Positions 35,448 to 44,157 of a DNA stretch of 64,000 bases are shown one piece after another. The position numbers were made by a program, and so were the translations under genes. Numbering within the stretch: position 1 is the first letter of the stretch; each line of letters begins with the position of its first letter. The notes beneath the pieces were generated by a model. That model saw nothing but the letters and a program-made list of their open reading frames with translations, was not told the DNA's origin and did no database searches. Location: assembly GCA_016288815.1 (NCBI GenBank), contig JAEELF010000009.1, positions 1 through 64,000 on the forward strand, given 5' to 3'. The DNA comes from Ruminococcus sp. GTDB lineage: Bacteria > Bacillota > Clostridia > Oscillospirales > Ruminococcaceae.

Positions 35448-35481
35448 AGGGCGAAAGGGTACTTCCCTCCCGCCCTTTTTT
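35448..35481. terminator. Terminator between rnhA and dpaB
   Basis: AAGGGCG..GAGGG pairing (AAGGGCGAAAGGGT / ACTTCCCTCCCGCCCTT) followed by a T run on the plus strand, between convergent genes. Confidence 0.75.
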
Positions 35482-35490
35482 CGTATCCGC

Positions 35491-36081
35491 TCACGAGCTG
35501 TAGATTATCGGCCGCAGCTGGATACCCTTCATCGCCGCCTCGAGCGCCTGCGGGATCATTGAAAATTCCGCGACGAGCGAGGCGGGCTTTTTTTCGGTGT
35601 CGTCCTGTAACATCGGCACGAAATAGTAGCTTTTCCGGTTGAAAAGCTCCCCGATGTTCCTCGCCGAGCCGAGCAGCGAGTCGTTCGACGCTATCGCGAG
35701 CAGCACCGGCTTCCCGGCGCGAAGATGTGATTTCACCGCCATTGTCACAGAGGTGTCCGTGACCGAATTTGCGAGCTTTGCGGCAGTGTTTGACGTACAC
35801 GGTGCGACCAGCATGATGTCCGTCAGGGACTTTGGTCCTATGGGCTCGGCGTCCGCGATAGTAGTGATGACCTCCCGCGAGGCTATCTCCTGCAGCCGCG
35901 CGAGGTTCTCCTGCGCTGTTCCGAAGCGGGTGTCCGTGGAGGCGGCGTGCTCCGACATTATCGGGACGAGCTCCGCGCCCATTTCACGCAGTATCTCAGC
36001 CTGCCGGAACGCCTTTTCCAGCGTGCAGAACGAGCCCGTTACTGCGAATCCGACACGCAGTCCGCGTATGATGTCACTCAT
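35491..36081 (-). CDS. dpaB: Dipicolinate synthase subunit B
   Basis: DpaB (SpoVFB) is the flavoprotein-like subunit of dipicolinate synthase, made in the mother cell during sporulation. The 196-residue protein has a Rossmann-like flavoprotein fold: LRVGFAVTGSFCTLEKAF (about 7-24), then IADAEPIGPKSLTDIMLVAPCTSNTAAKLANSVTD-type content (about 75-110). The start at 36081 (MSDIIRGL) overlaps the dpaA end by 8 bp; the pair is translationally coupled. The product calcium-dipicolinate fills the spore core. Confidence 0.93.
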   Translation of the reverse strand: MSDIIRGLRVGFAVTGSFCTLEKAFRQAEILREMGAELVPIMSEHAASTDTRFGTAQENLARLQEIASREVITTIADAEPIGPKSLTDIMLVAPCTSNTAAKLANSVTDTSVTMAVKSHLRAGKPVLLAIASNDSLLGSARNIGELFNRKSYYFVPMLQDDTEKKPASLVAEFSMIPQALEAAMKGIQLRPIIYSS

Positions 36082-36934
36082 CGCCGTCACTCCTTTCCGC
36101 GAGAATGTCTGCGACCGTCTCGGCTATCATCTCGCCGGCGGTCACGGGGGCGGTCTTTCCGGGGAGACCCAGCGCCCAGACAGTTCGTCTTCCGAGCTGT
36201 GCAGCGGCGTCGAGGTCGATACCGCCCGGCTTCGAGGCTAGGTCGATGAAGAGCGTCTCCCGCGGGAATTGTTCGAGCAGCGTGCGGTCGAATATCATGG
36301 CGGGAACGGTGTTGAAAACTACAGTAAAGTCGGTCGGCATAGATGGCGTCCTGCACGAGCGCACGCCCGCGACACGTGCCTTCGCTTCGCCGTTCGCGCT
36401 GCGCACCGCGACTGTCACCTCCGCGCCGAACCCCTTGAGTATCCCTGCGAGCGCTGTCCCGATTCGTCCCATGCCGACGATGAGCGCCTTTGACCCGCTG
36501 AGCGTGACCGGCAGTTCCTCCAGTGCGAGCTGTACTGCGCCCTCCGCGGTCGGGACGGCGTTTTTCAGGCTCAGTTCCTCGCGGGTCAGGTAGTCCGTCA
36601 GCCGGCAACCGGGGAAGTGCTCCGCAAGACGATCATCGACCTTCCCCGCGAACACCTCCGCGCCGTCCTTCAGCATTGCACGGACTGTCCCGGGGGGTAT
36701 TTCCTGTGCGGTGCAGGGAGTGTTCAGCATTGCTGACTCGTTCAGCGGCGGGACAGGCAGGACTGCGATATCGTAGCGGGCGGTCTCGTCCGTGGAGGCT
36801 GCGCGGAGGACGAGGTCGTCGGGAATGGAGTCCCTGTCGAAGCCGAGCACCGATGTATCATAAACGCCGGAAAGCCGCGCCGCGCAGTAGAGCTGCCGCA
36901 GGTCGCCGCCGGCTATAAGTATTCTCTTTTTCAT
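36074..36934 (-). CDS. dpaA: Dipicolinate synthase subunit A
   Basis: DpaA (SpoVFA) reduces the lysine-pathway intermediate to dipicolinate with NAD(P)H, together with DpaB. The 286-residue protein has an N-terminal domain starting MKKRILIAGGDLRQ and a central Rossmann motif ALIVGMGRIGTALAGILKGFGAEVTVAVRS (about 150-180). Then DFTVVFNTVPAMIFDRTLL and FIDLASKPGGIDL follow, which are typical for this family. ATG at 36934 has GGAGC upstream; the longer frame to 37123 runs through repeat DNA and is rejected. Presumably under sporulation sigma control, divergent from sigG. Confidence 0.93.
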   Translation of the reverse strand: MKKRILIAGGDLRQLYCAARLSGVYDTSVLGFDRDSIPDDLVLRAASTDETARYDIAVLPVPPLNESAMLNTPCTAQEIPPGTVRAMLKDGAEVFAGKVDDRLAEHFPGCRLTDYLTREELSLKNAVPTAEGAVQLALEELPVTLSGSKALIVGMGRIGTALAGILKGFGAEVTVAVRSANGEAKARVAGVRSCRTPSMPTDFTVVFNTVPAMIFDRTLLEQFPRETLFIDLASKPGGIDLDAAAQLGRRTVWALGLPGKTAPVTAGEMIAETVADILAERSDGDE

Positions 36935-37257
36935 ATTTTGCTCCAATCTGCCGAATGGCTGTTTTTCCATTCCATTATATGACAAACGGCGGGATCGTGT
37001 GAGTGCGGCGCCGCTGCAGATGCGTTCAGGGAGGTGCAGGGGCGGAGTTCCGCCGCCCGCGAGTTTCCTGTTATCCGCAGACGCACAAAGGGCGCCCCTA
37101 TACCTAACACCTACACCTGGCACCTAAAACCTGATACCTGACACCTGTTCCGTATGCACTGATACCATGCAAAAGCTGGCTTTTACATTTTCTGCCATGA
37201 TTATATCCGCGCCGCCGGGCAATAATATCCATGAAGTTTTTGCTCAGGAGGCTGGAT
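36935..37257. repeat. 323-bp divergent region between dpaA and sigG with repeat DNA
   Basis: No gene was found. It contains a GC-rich stretch from GCAGGGGCGGAG (37036) to AAAGGGCGCCCCTA (37100), then tandem-like units ACACCTACACCTGGCACCTA and ACCTGATACCTGACACCTG (37104-37147), then a fragment of the CCGTATGC repeat. The sigG promoter should lie between about 37160 and 37240, but no confident sigma-G site was seen. Confidence 0.6.
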
Positions 37258-38037
37258 ATGGCGTACAACAAGGTCGTTATCTCGGGGATAAACACATCAG
37301 AGCTCACCGTGCTCAGTGAGGAGGAGAAAATGCAGCTCCTCCGCGAGATACGCGATACGGGCAGCAAGTCCGCGCGGGACAAGCTCATCAAGGGCAACCT
37401 CCGCCTCGTGCTCAGCGTGATACAGCGCTTCACAGGCCGCGGCGAGGACGTGGACGACCTCTTCCAGATCGGCGTGATCGGGCTGATAAAGGCGATCAAC
37501 AACTTCGACCTCACAAAGGAGGTGCGCTTCTCGACGTACTGCGTGCCGATGATTAGCGGTGAACTCCGCCGTCACCTCCGCGACTACAGCCACGTAAAGG
37601 TCAGCCGCTCCATGCGCGACCTCGCGTACAAGGCGATACAGGCTAAGGAGCACCTCACGGCAGAGCTCGGACGTGAGCCGAACATCGACGAGATAGCCAA
37701 AGAGACCGGCGAAAAGCGGTCGGAGGTGGTCATCGCGCTCGAGAGCATCAGCGACCCCGTTTCGCTATACGAGCCCGTGTTCTCCGACTCCGACGACACC
37801 CTCTACATCATGGACCAGATCGGCGACCGCAACGACGTTGACAGCTGGCTGCAGGAGATGTCCATTCGTGAGGCGATACGCTCCCTCGGCGAGCGCGAAC
37901 GGAATATCCTCTACCTGCGCTTCCTGCGAGGGAAGACTCAGGTAGAGGTGGCGAGGGAGATCGGCATTTCGCAGGCGCAGGTCTCGCGTCTCGAGAAAAG
38001 CGCGATCGAAAAGGTCAAAAACGGCGGGGACATCTGA
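37258..38037 (+). CDS. sigG: RNA polymerase sporulation sigma factor SigG
   Basis: SigG drives late forespore transcription. The 259-residue protein starts MAYNKVVISGINTSEL, a typical SigG N-terminus (NKV-I-G-NTS). Region 2 shows GRGEDVDDLFQIGVIGLIKAI and STYCVPMISGELRRHLRD (about 70-115). Region 3 has YKAIQAKEHLTAELGREP and region 4 GERERNILYLRFLRGKTQVEVAREIGISQAQVSRLEKSA. ATG at 37258 follows AGGAGG. No spoIIG cluster is adjacent. SigF is a close relative, but the N-terminus favours SigG. Confidence 0.92.
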   Translation: MAYNKVVISGINTSELTVLSEEEKMQLLREIRDTGSKSARDKLIKGNLRLVLSVIQRFTGRGEDVDDLFQIGVIGLIKAINNFDLTKEVRFSTYCVPMISGELRRHLRDYSHVKVSRSMRDLAYKAIQAKEHLTAELGREPNIDEIAKETGEKRSEVVIALESISDPVSLYEPVFSDSDDTLYIMDQIGDRNDVDSWLQEMSIREAIRSLGERERNILYLRFLRGKTQVEVAREIGISQAQVSRLEKSAIEKVKNGGDI

Positions 38038-38265
38038 GCGCAGCGCGTGTTATGCCACATAAGGTGCATAAAATGCCGGCTCAGATATAAACACGGCGAA
38101 TAATGTCCGAGCGATAATACTTTGAGTAAATTCTGATTTGTTCAAATCGGAGAATTTTTACAGCACAATGTACAAATCCGTGAAAAGCCCTTTTAAAATA
38201 AGGAATAATATGCTACAATTAACATGAACAAATGTTGACCGAAAGTATAAAAGGAGGTGTCCGAT

Positions 38266-39045
38266 ATGACTGCAATAAAGCTCAGAGCTGTCCGTGTTTT
38301 TGCCGCTGTCTTCACTGCTGCCGTAGTGTTCATGTGTGCATTCGGCACTTCCATGCGCTCGGTGGGAGTCGAGGACACCGTCGAGAATAAAAAGGAGCTC
38401 GCTAAGGAAATGACTCTCCTCATCAACGAGGAGCGCGCTGCGAACGGCGCCAAGCCGCTCTACCTCGTGCCGTACCTCTGCGACTGCGCAAATGTCCGTG
38501 CGCGTGAGTGTATTTTCCGCTTCGACCATACAAGAAACGACAACGAAGACTTCGCGACTGTCATCGACACGACCCTCGTCCCCTACGCGGTCGCTGCCGA
38601 GAATATCGCCGCAGCATACTCCGCTGCACAAGACACGTTTAACCAGTGGATGGGCTCCGAGAGCCACCACGATGCTATGCTGAACCCCTGCTATACCCAC
38701 ATCGGAGTGGGCGTATGCTATGAGCCCAACAGCGATTACGGCTGGTACTGGGAGATACTCCTCGTCGAGTGTGACACGGAGATACAGGGGCAGGAAGTCC
38801 CCGCCCGCTATGACGTCGTCCCCGAGTGTGCCGGAGACATCAACGGCGACAGCGAGGTCAACAACTTCGATCTCATTTGCCTTCGCCAGTACTTCACGGG
38901 CTACTACCAGATGAACGATCTCCAGCTCGAGGCGGCTGACCTCCTCGTTGACGGGAATGTCACTTACCTCGACGCACAGGTGCTCCAAGGTTACATATTA
39001 GGCAAGTACACCACTCTGCCGATGACTTTATCTGACCTGATGTGA
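38266..39045 (+). CDS. Secreted CAP/SCP-domain protein with C-terminal dockerin
   Basis: The 259-residue protein has a signal sequence (about 1-30) and a CAP domain (about 45-170). The CAP domain has LINEERAANGAKPL, the histidine in IFRFDHTRND, AENIAAAY and a second histidine in SHHDAMLNPCYTHIGVG. A dockerin follows (about 188-250) with two calcium loops: DINGDSEVNNFDLICLRQY and, less canonical, DLLVDGNVTYLDAQVLQGY. The dockerin should attach it to one of the cohesins in the sca cluster 8 kb away. CAP proteins are found in bacteria with unclear roles; this one is not an obvious hydrolase. ATG at 38266 has a strong AAGGAGGTG. A terminator follows at 39096-39134. Confidence 0.88.
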   Translation: MTAIKLRAVRVFAAVFTAAVVFMCAFGTSMRSVGVEDTVENKKELAKEMTLLINEERAANGAKPLYLVPYLCDCANVRARECIFRFDHTRNDNEDFATVIDTTLVPYAVAAENIAAAYSAAQDTFNQWMGSESHHDAMLNPCYTHIGVGVCYEPNSDYGWYWEILLVECDTEIQGQEVPARYDVVPECAGDINGDSEVNNFDLICLRQYFTGYYQMNDLQLEAADLLVDGNVTYLDAQVLQGYILGKYTTLPMTLSDLM

Positions 39046-39095
39046 CGGGTACTTATCCAGGGTAACGAAAAGAGTTTAGATAAAAGGTGTGTTCA

Positions 39096-39134
39096 TTGAA
39101 TCTGCCGCACGTTATGTGCGGCAGAATTCTTTTA
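39096..39134 (+). terminator. Terminator of the CAP-dockerin gene
   Basis: TCTGCCGCAC-GTTAT-GTGCGGCAGA, followed by ATTCTTTTA. Confidence 0.8.
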
Positions 39135-39146
39135 TATCCGGACAGC

Positions 39147-39173
39147 AAAAAAGCTCCCCTTGCGGGGAGCTCT
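39147..39173 (-). terminator. Terminator of the lipoprotein gene at 39182
   Basis: On the minus strand AGCTCCCC-GCAA-GGGGAGCTT is followed by a T run. Confidence 0.85.
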
Positions 39174-39181
39174 GGTTCTTA

Positions 39182-39958
39182 TTATTCGATGCCGGAAACT
39201 GTGAAATCGACCTCGACAGTCGTCCACTCCTTCTCGAAGGCGTTTGTGTCGATGATAGTTGCAGCGTAGCCGCCGTCTGCGGTAACTGCGCCCGAAGCGT
39301 CATGAGCGTCCTCGGGGAGAGCGTTTACCCACGGGTTGTAGATGTTGGAGCGCATATCGCTGAGCTCGTCATCTGTGTATGCGTCGTCAACGCAGGTGAA
39401 GCTCTTCGCCGTGAGCGGGATATCCTCGCCGTCGATCCTGATAGCTGTGATGTCGATGGACATATTCGGATAGAGCGTAGCACCGCCGCGAACGATCACT
39501 GCGGAGAACGAAAGTCCGAAGGGAAGGAACGTGGAATTGATGTCCTGACCCATAGATGTGTCATAGCGGAAGCCGAGGGTGTCAGCTGTAACGCCTACGG
39601 TGTACTCGCCGTTGCCGTCGATGTGGACCTTGGTCGCATTGTAGCTGAGGAAGTCAGTTGCAGCGCCTGTATACTGCACCCACCAGTCGCCGTTTACGAT
39701 CTGGAGGTAAGCATCGCCCTCCTCAACAACTACCGGATCCTCGAACTCGAGGTCGCCGAGATCCACGGGAGCTGCTGTGGGGACTTCCTCCTCCTCAGAG
39801 GGAGCCTCTGTCTCAGCTTCTGTCTCTGCTTCTGTTGAAGCCTCAGTTGTAGCCTCTGCCTTGCTTTCGCTGCTATCGTTATTGTCTGCACAGGAAGCGA
39901 ACGCACCGCACATCATAGCTGCTGCGAGGAAGCAGGCTAAAAATCTTCTGTTGTTCAT
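39182..39958 (-). CDS. Lipoprotein, paralogue of the next upstream gene, unknown
   Basis: The 258-residue product has a lipoprotein signal (AFASC, cysteine near 23). A long Ser/Glu/Ala/Thr linker follows (about 25-65) and then a domain of about 190 residues rich in beta structure (YLQIVNGDWWVQYTG, HIDGNGEYTVGV, MSIDITAIRIDG). It ends with VNALPEDAHDASGAVTADGG and WTTVEVDFTVSGIE. The C-terminal domain is clearly homologous to that of the gene at 40126-40737. The jelly-roll look and the aromatic residues suggest, without proof, a carbohydrate-binding surface protein. Start at 39958 follows AAAAAAGGAG. It probably shares a transcript with its paralogue, 168 bp upstream. Confidence 0.8.
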   Translation of the reverse strand: MNNRRFLACFLAAAMMCGAFASCADNNDSSESKAEATTEASTEAETEAETEAPSEEEEVPTAAPVDLGDLEFEDPVVVEEGDAYLQIVNGDWWVQYTGAATDFLSYNATKVHIDGNGEYTVGVTADTLGFRYDTSMGQDINSTFLPFGLSFSAVIVRGGATLYPNMSIDITAIRIDGEDIPLTAKSFTCVDDAYTDDELSDMRSNIYNPWVNALPEDAHDASGAVTADGGYAATIIDTNAFEKEWTTVEVDFTVSGIE

Positions 39959-40125
39959 GTTAAAAACTCCTTTTTTATTAATATTACGGCATAAATAGAG
40001 GGTCTGCCGTTTTTTGCTAATAATATGATACACAATTTTACTGACAAGTTCAAGATGATATTTTCAACAAACTTTCAGCATGGTGTATGCGTGATTTGTG
40101 CAATTTCACGCACTGCAAGAGGTGC

Positions 40126-40737
40126 TTAACTGCCCTGAGACGTACCCGTTACGGTGAAGTCCACCTCGACCTTTGTCCAGCCGGAGGCAAATGCGTCGGG
40201 GTCGATTATCTGCGCGGAGTAGGTGCCGTCGTCGGTGACAGCTCCGTTGGCATCGTGGGCGTCCTCGGGGAGCTTGTCAACGTAGGTGTTGTAGATGTTG
40301 GCACGCATTTCACGCTTGTCCTCGGTGGAGGTGTAGTTCTTCGCCTTGAGCTCGACCTCCTTGCCGTCCACGCGCACGCTCCTGACCTCGATCGCCATAT
40401 TGGGGTAGTGTCCGTAGCCGTCGAACACCTTGACGTACATGATGTTGATCCCCTTCGGGGAGATGTCCGTGCCCGCGGCGTCAACGCTGACGGTGTAGTC
40501 GCCGTCGCCTGTGATATGAGCGATGCCTGCGTTCGGGTAGAGGAGATCATCGGAGTTGCCGAGGAAGCGCGTGCTCCACGATTCGTCGATGACCGCGAGT
40601 ATCGCGTCGGTCTCCTTTGCAACGACCTTGTTCGTATTTGTGCCGGGCTCGACAGTTCCTATCTTCTCCTTGTGACACGCACAAGCTGATGACGCCATGA
40701 GCGCCGCGGCGAGTATTAGCGGGATCCTCTTTTTCAT
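40126..40737 (-). CDS. Lipoprotein, paralogue of the gene at 39182, unknown
   Basis: The 203-residue protein has a lipobox ending in SACAC (cysteine near 19-21) and only a short linker, then the same domain as its downstream neighbour. Shared motifs are ITGDGDYTVSVDA, YPNMAIEVRSVRVDGKEVELKAKNY-type content, MRANIYNTYVDKLPEDAHDANGAVTDDG and WTKVEVDFTVTG. The domain has no known catalytic motif. Tandem duplication is evident. Ribosome binding site GGAGGCAGC precedes the ATG at 40737. Confidence 0.8.
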   Translation of the reverse strand: MKKRIPLILAAALMASSACACHKEKIGTVEPGTNTNKVVAKETDAILAVIDESWSTRFLGNSDDLLYPNAGIAHITGDGDYTVSVDAAGTDISPKGINIMYVKVFDGYGHYPNMAIEVRSVRVDGKEVELKAKNYTSTEDKREMRANIYNTYVDKLPEDAHDANGAVTDDGTYSAQIIDPDAFASGWTKVEVDFTVTGTSQGS

Positions 40738-40840
40738 TCAGCTGCCTCCTGTTTATTTTGTCTTCAATAATATAATACACGATTTCGGCGCAATATTCAA
40801 GTGCTTTCGGAAAAATAGTTTCCGCCGCAGAACATTTGTG

Positions 40841-40869
40841 TTGACGCTGTGCCGCAAAAATGGTATAAT
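40841..40869 (+). promoter_or_regulatory. Predicted sigma-A promoter of the DUF2726 gene
   Basis: TTGACG (40841-40846), 17-bp spacer, TATAAT (40864-40869), 51 bp before the start codon. Confidence 0.8.
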
Positions 40870-40920
40870 TACTATATACGCAGATCCGACGCAGTTTTAC
40901 TGTTCTTTAAGGGAGAAATA

Positions 40921-41391
40921 ATGTCATTTACAGATATCATCGCGCTGGCGGTGCTCATCGCACTCATAATCTTCGCTGTATGGCTCATACGGAGGCTCCG
41001 CAAGCCCGACATCACCAAGCTCTACCAGCCCAAGCCTATCCTCACCGACCGGGAATACGAGTTCTACACCCGTCTCAAGCCGCTCGCGGACGAGTCCGGA
41101 TTGCAGATATTCACCAAGGTCCGCCTCGCTGACCTGCTCGAGCCCAAGCCCAAGGACGTCAACCCGCTCTGGATGGAGTGCTTCAACAAGATCCGCTCCA
41201 AGCACATCGACTTCGCCCTCGCAGACGAGGATACCATTATCGTCGCACTCATCGAGCTCGACGATTCCTCCCATGCGCGCCCCGACAGAGTCGAGCGCGA
41301 CGAGTTCGTGAACGCTATCCTCGAAAACAACGGCTACACACTCCTCCGCACATACGGCGAGACCGACGTCATTGAGGAGTTTCTTCGCTGA
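40921..41391 (+). CDS. DUF2726 membrane-anchored protein
   Basis: The 156-residue protein has one N-terminal transmembrane segment (about 5-24) and a cytoplasmic domain of the DUF2726 type. The domain has the restriction-endonuclease-like elements LTDREYEFYTRLKPL, IFTKVRLADLL, HIDFALADEDTIIVALIELDDSSHARPDR and GYTLLRTYGE. The acidic residues in DFALAD and ELDD resemble a nuclease-like core, which is an inference. ATG at 40921 follows GGGAGAAATA. It ends convergent with the lipoprotein gene at 41369, the two 3' ends overlapping by 23 bp. Confidence 0.85.
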   Translation: MSFTDIIALAVLIALIIFAVWLIRRLRKPDITKLYQPKPILTDREYEFYTRLKPLADESGLQIFTKVRLADLLEPKPKDVNPLWMECFNKIRSKHIDFALADEDTIIVALIELDDSSHARPDRVERDEFVNAILENNGYTLLRTYGETDVIEEFLR

Positions 41392-42754
41392 TTAGTATCA
41401 GCTCCTCGCCGGTGAAGATGTATGCCTTGTCCGCGACTGTGCCGACGTCCGGGAACAGCGAGTTCTCCTGATCTATCAGCAGCCCGCCGAGACGGTACGC
41501 GACGCCGTATTCAGGCAGCAGGAAGCTCGCGGTCACGTTGTATGAGTTATCAACGAAGGCGGCGTAGTCGTCTATATACTCGTCGCTTGCCTGAGTAACA
41601 AGGCTGTAGACCAGAACATGATCGCCGCACGCCACGGGAATGTCGTTCACCATTGTGTAGCCCGACTCGCCCCCGCCCATGTACTGCGTGGCTGCGCCCA
41701 GTCCGCTGAGCTCATACGAATACCGCTCCATGTGCCCGACGTCGTAGACGTGCAGGGTAGAGTCGCTGGGATTGCAGATCACCGCCATATTCTCCGTAAC
41801 GCTGAGGATAGCTCCGCTGCGGAGCTTTGTTTTTATTGTGTACTTATCGGTGGTGAGGGTGCGCTCCTTGTCGCCGCTCTTCCGGAGATACGTCACGAAG
41901 CCAAGCTCGTCGTCAAAGACGCAGAAGCGCTCGTCCGAGGACAGCGTCGGGTCAACGCCGTAGTTCTCGTAGTCCGTTATCGTGGCCTCCCACTCGAAGG
42001 TGTCCAGGTCAAAGCGGTAGATGTCCTTGTCGTCGTGCATCCAGATGTTGCCGTCGCAGGAGAAGATGTAGCTCTCACCGGTCTCGCAGAGGGTCTCGTT
42101 CTCCAATGTGGAGAGGTCAAGGCGCTTTATCCAGCCGCCGGTGGCTAAGTAGCCGTTCAGCTCGTTCGGCTCATACTGCGTGAGGAGGTAGTAGATATAC
42201 CCGTCGTGTGCTGCAAGAAGAAAGGTGTTGAATATCCCGTCATCAGCGGCGTAAAACAGTTCGTCAGCATTGTCGGAGAACATTGCGAACTCCTCCGTCT
42301 CTATGTCGAACGAGCAGAGGATAGAATGGTAGTATATATAGTTTGTGTTCACGCCCTCTACCCCGCCGTCCTCGCCGTATACCACTGTTTGGTCTTTCTT
42401 TCCGGTATAAACGGTAAAATACATGGTCGTCCCGTCGATAAGCGTGTCGGAGGTATATATCAGCTCTTCGCCCTCCTCCAATTCGGGGAGCTCGAGCTGG
42501 TACTTCTCGATGTTCACCGGAGCAGCCTCGTCGAGCACCGAAAGACTGACGTTCACCTCGGTGAAGTCCTCATAGGTCAACGAATCAAGAGGTTTGTCCG
42601 TGGGAGTTTCGGGCTGGGGAGAGGGTTCTGCCTCTATTGCTTCGGTCACGCCGGCGGGCTCCTCCTCAGGAACGTCGGGGGTCTTGTTCTTGCTGCACCC
42701 GCAGGTCAGGCAGAGGAGCGCCGTGAGCGCTGCCGCTGTTTTTCTGTATCTCAT
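41369..42754 (-). CDS. Lipoprotein with propeller-like domain, paralogue of the upstream gene
   Basis: The 461-residue protein has a lipobox (LTCGC, near 18-20), an acidic/proline-rich linker (about 25-60) and a long domain built of repeating strands with SILCSFDIETEEF, DGYIYYLLTQYEP, WIKRLDLSTLEN, DGNIWMHDDKDIYRFDLDTFEWE. These recurring blade-like units suggest a beta-propeller. It shares layout and motifs (STLHVYDVGHMERYSY against STVMCYDFATHELCT) with the upstream gene, whose stop overlaps this start by four bases. A regulatory or binding role on the cell surface is possible; no family is named. Confidence 0.78.
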   Translation of the reverse strand: MRYRKTAAALTALLCLTCGCSKNKTPDVPEEEPAGVTEAIEAEPSPQPETPTDKPLDSLTYEDFTEVNVSLSVLDEAAPVNIEKYQLELPELEEGEELIYTSDTLIDGTTMYFTVYTGKKDQTVVYGEDGGVEGVNTNYIYYHSILCSFDIETEEFAMFSDNADELFYAADDGIFNTFLLAAHDGYIYYLLTQYEPNELNGYLATGGWIKRLDLSTLENETLCETGESYIFSCDGNIWMHDDKDIYRFDLDTFEWEATITDYENYGVDPTLSSDERFCVFDDELGFVTYLRKSGDKERTLTTDKYTIKTKLRSGAILSVTENMAVICNPSDSTLHVYDVGHMERYSYELSGLGAATQYMGGGESGYTMVNDIPVACGDHVLVYSLVTQASDEYIDDYAAFVDNSYNVTASFLLPEYGVAYRLGGLLIDQENSLFPDVGTVADKAYIFTGEELILISEETPQ

Positions 42755-43944
42755 GTCAGTTCCTCCTTGGCTGTGTAGACTTTGAGCGAGGTCTCCGAGG
42801 ACACTCCTACCCTGCCGCCGCTGCTGCTCAGTGTTATGGGGATATCCTCGTAGTATAGCATAAATGCGGCGCCTGTCACCGGGTCGAAGATATACGGACA
42901 GTACGGCGAAACTCCCAGGAACAGCCAATCCCCGCACGGATAGACGCCGGTCAGGTTGTTTATCTCGCTGAGGTCGCAGGTGCACAGCTCGTGCGTGGCG
43001 AAGTCGTAGCACATCACTGTGCTTGCGCCGCCGGCAAATATCACGGCGCGTTTGTCCGTCGCCGAGATCAGACTGCCGGCGCGGAGCGGCGTGGTCAGCG
43101 TGTATTTGTCGCAGCTGAGGGAGTATCCGCCCTTGCCGCCGGGTCGGGAGAAGGTCGCGAAGCCAACGGAGTCGGAGTAGGTGATGTTCCCGCTCTCGAC
43201 CGGAAGCTCCGGCGCGGTGAACTCCCCTCTGCTCTCGTCGAGCACGAGCCACTCGCCGTCGATGTCCGCATAGATACCGTCTCCCACGACCTTGGGGCTG
43301 AACTCGCTCCTGCCGAGGTTCTGCACCTCAGAGCCGTCAGCAGAGATCTTCAGGAGGGCGTATGCGTCGTTCAGAAAGTACATATCGCTGTAGAACGCAG
43401 TGACATACAGTCCGCCGCCGCTGCACTCGCAAAGGGGCGAAATGCTCCAGCAAGCCTCGGGGATTCCCTCCCCGGTGACTGTGCAGTACTGCGTCACCTC
43501 GCCGGTATCAAGGTCGAGGCGCTCGATGTCTGCGCCGGTCATCTCGTAGCCGCTCTTGACCTTGTGGACATCTCCGTTCCCGTCGATGATTTCCTCGAAG
43601 TTTTCGATCCCGCGGCAGTTGACGCGGTAGGCATTTTCCCCCGCAAGCTGGAATGATCCGCTGAAAACAAGACCGTCGCCCCCGGGCGCGTCGAAGGTGT
43701 ACTCCTTCACGTCGAGCGGCGGTTCGGCGTCAACGAGGGTATAATTCACGGTGATGCTGCTGAAATCGCTGCTGTCAAGCGTGCCGACGGGCTCGTCCAG
43801 CGCGGGCTCGAACGGCGGCGGGACGAACTCGTCGCTCGGGAGCGGAATCTCGATCTCTGAGACCTCGGGCATATCGTTTTTCTTACACGCGGTCAAAATA
43901 CACGCCAAAGCCGCCGAAACGGCTATTATCCGGAAAGCTCTCAC
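42751..43944 (-). CDS. Lipoprotein with propeller-like domain, paralogue of the downstream gene
   Basis: The 397-residue protein starts with GTG at 43944 behind AAAGGAGAC. The signal peptide ends in ILTAC (cysteine near 20). Then follow an acidic linker and strand repeats such as DIERLDLDTGEVTQY, YADIDGEWLVLDE, VMCYDFATHELCTCDLS, CPYIFDPVTGAAFMLY. A conserved N-terminal block, DSSDFSSITVNYTLVDAEPPLDVKEYTF, corresponds to one in the downstream protein. It is the first gene of a two-gene translationally coupled unit. Upstream GTG codons at 43968 and 43962 lack a ribosome binding site. Confidence 0.78.
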   Translation of the reverse strand: MRAFRIIAVSAALACILTACKKNDMPEVSEIEIPLPSDEFVPPPFEPALDEPVGTLDSSDFSSITVNYTLVDAEPPLDVKEYTFDAPGGDGLVFSGSFQLAGENAYRVNCRGIENFEEIIDGNGDVHKVKSGYEMTGADIERLDLDTGEVTQYCTVTGEGIPEACWSISPLCECSGGGLYVTAFYSDMYFLNDAYALLKISADGSEVQNLGRSEFSPKVVGDGIYADIDGEWLVLDESRGEFTAPELPVESGNITYSDSVGFATFSRPGGKGGYSLSCDKYTLTTPLRAGSLISATDKRAVIFAGGASTVMCYDFATHELCTCDLSEINNLTGVYPCGDWLFLGVSPYCPYIFDPVTGAAFMLYYEDIPITLSSSGGRVGVSSETSLKVYTAKEELT

Positions 43945-44098
43945 TGTACTGTCTCCTTTCACGGGCACGCTCGCCGCGCCCTCACTATATAGTGACTTTT
44001 GAAGCCGAAAAAGACGAAAAAATTCCAGTTAAAATAAAAAAATATATATATTGATTATACCACCGATACTCCACATTGTCAAGCGCCCCGGCGTGAGC

Positions 44099-44127
44099 TT
44101 GATTTGAGCGGGAAAATATGCTATAAT
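44099..44127 (+). promoter_or_regulatory. Predicted sigma-A promoter of the AEC transporter
   Basis: TTGATT (44099-44104), 17-bp spacer, TATAAT (44122-44127), 31 bp before the start codon. Confidence 0.75.
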
Positions 44128-44157
44128 GAATCGTATTTAGTTATAAAGGTGATCCAA

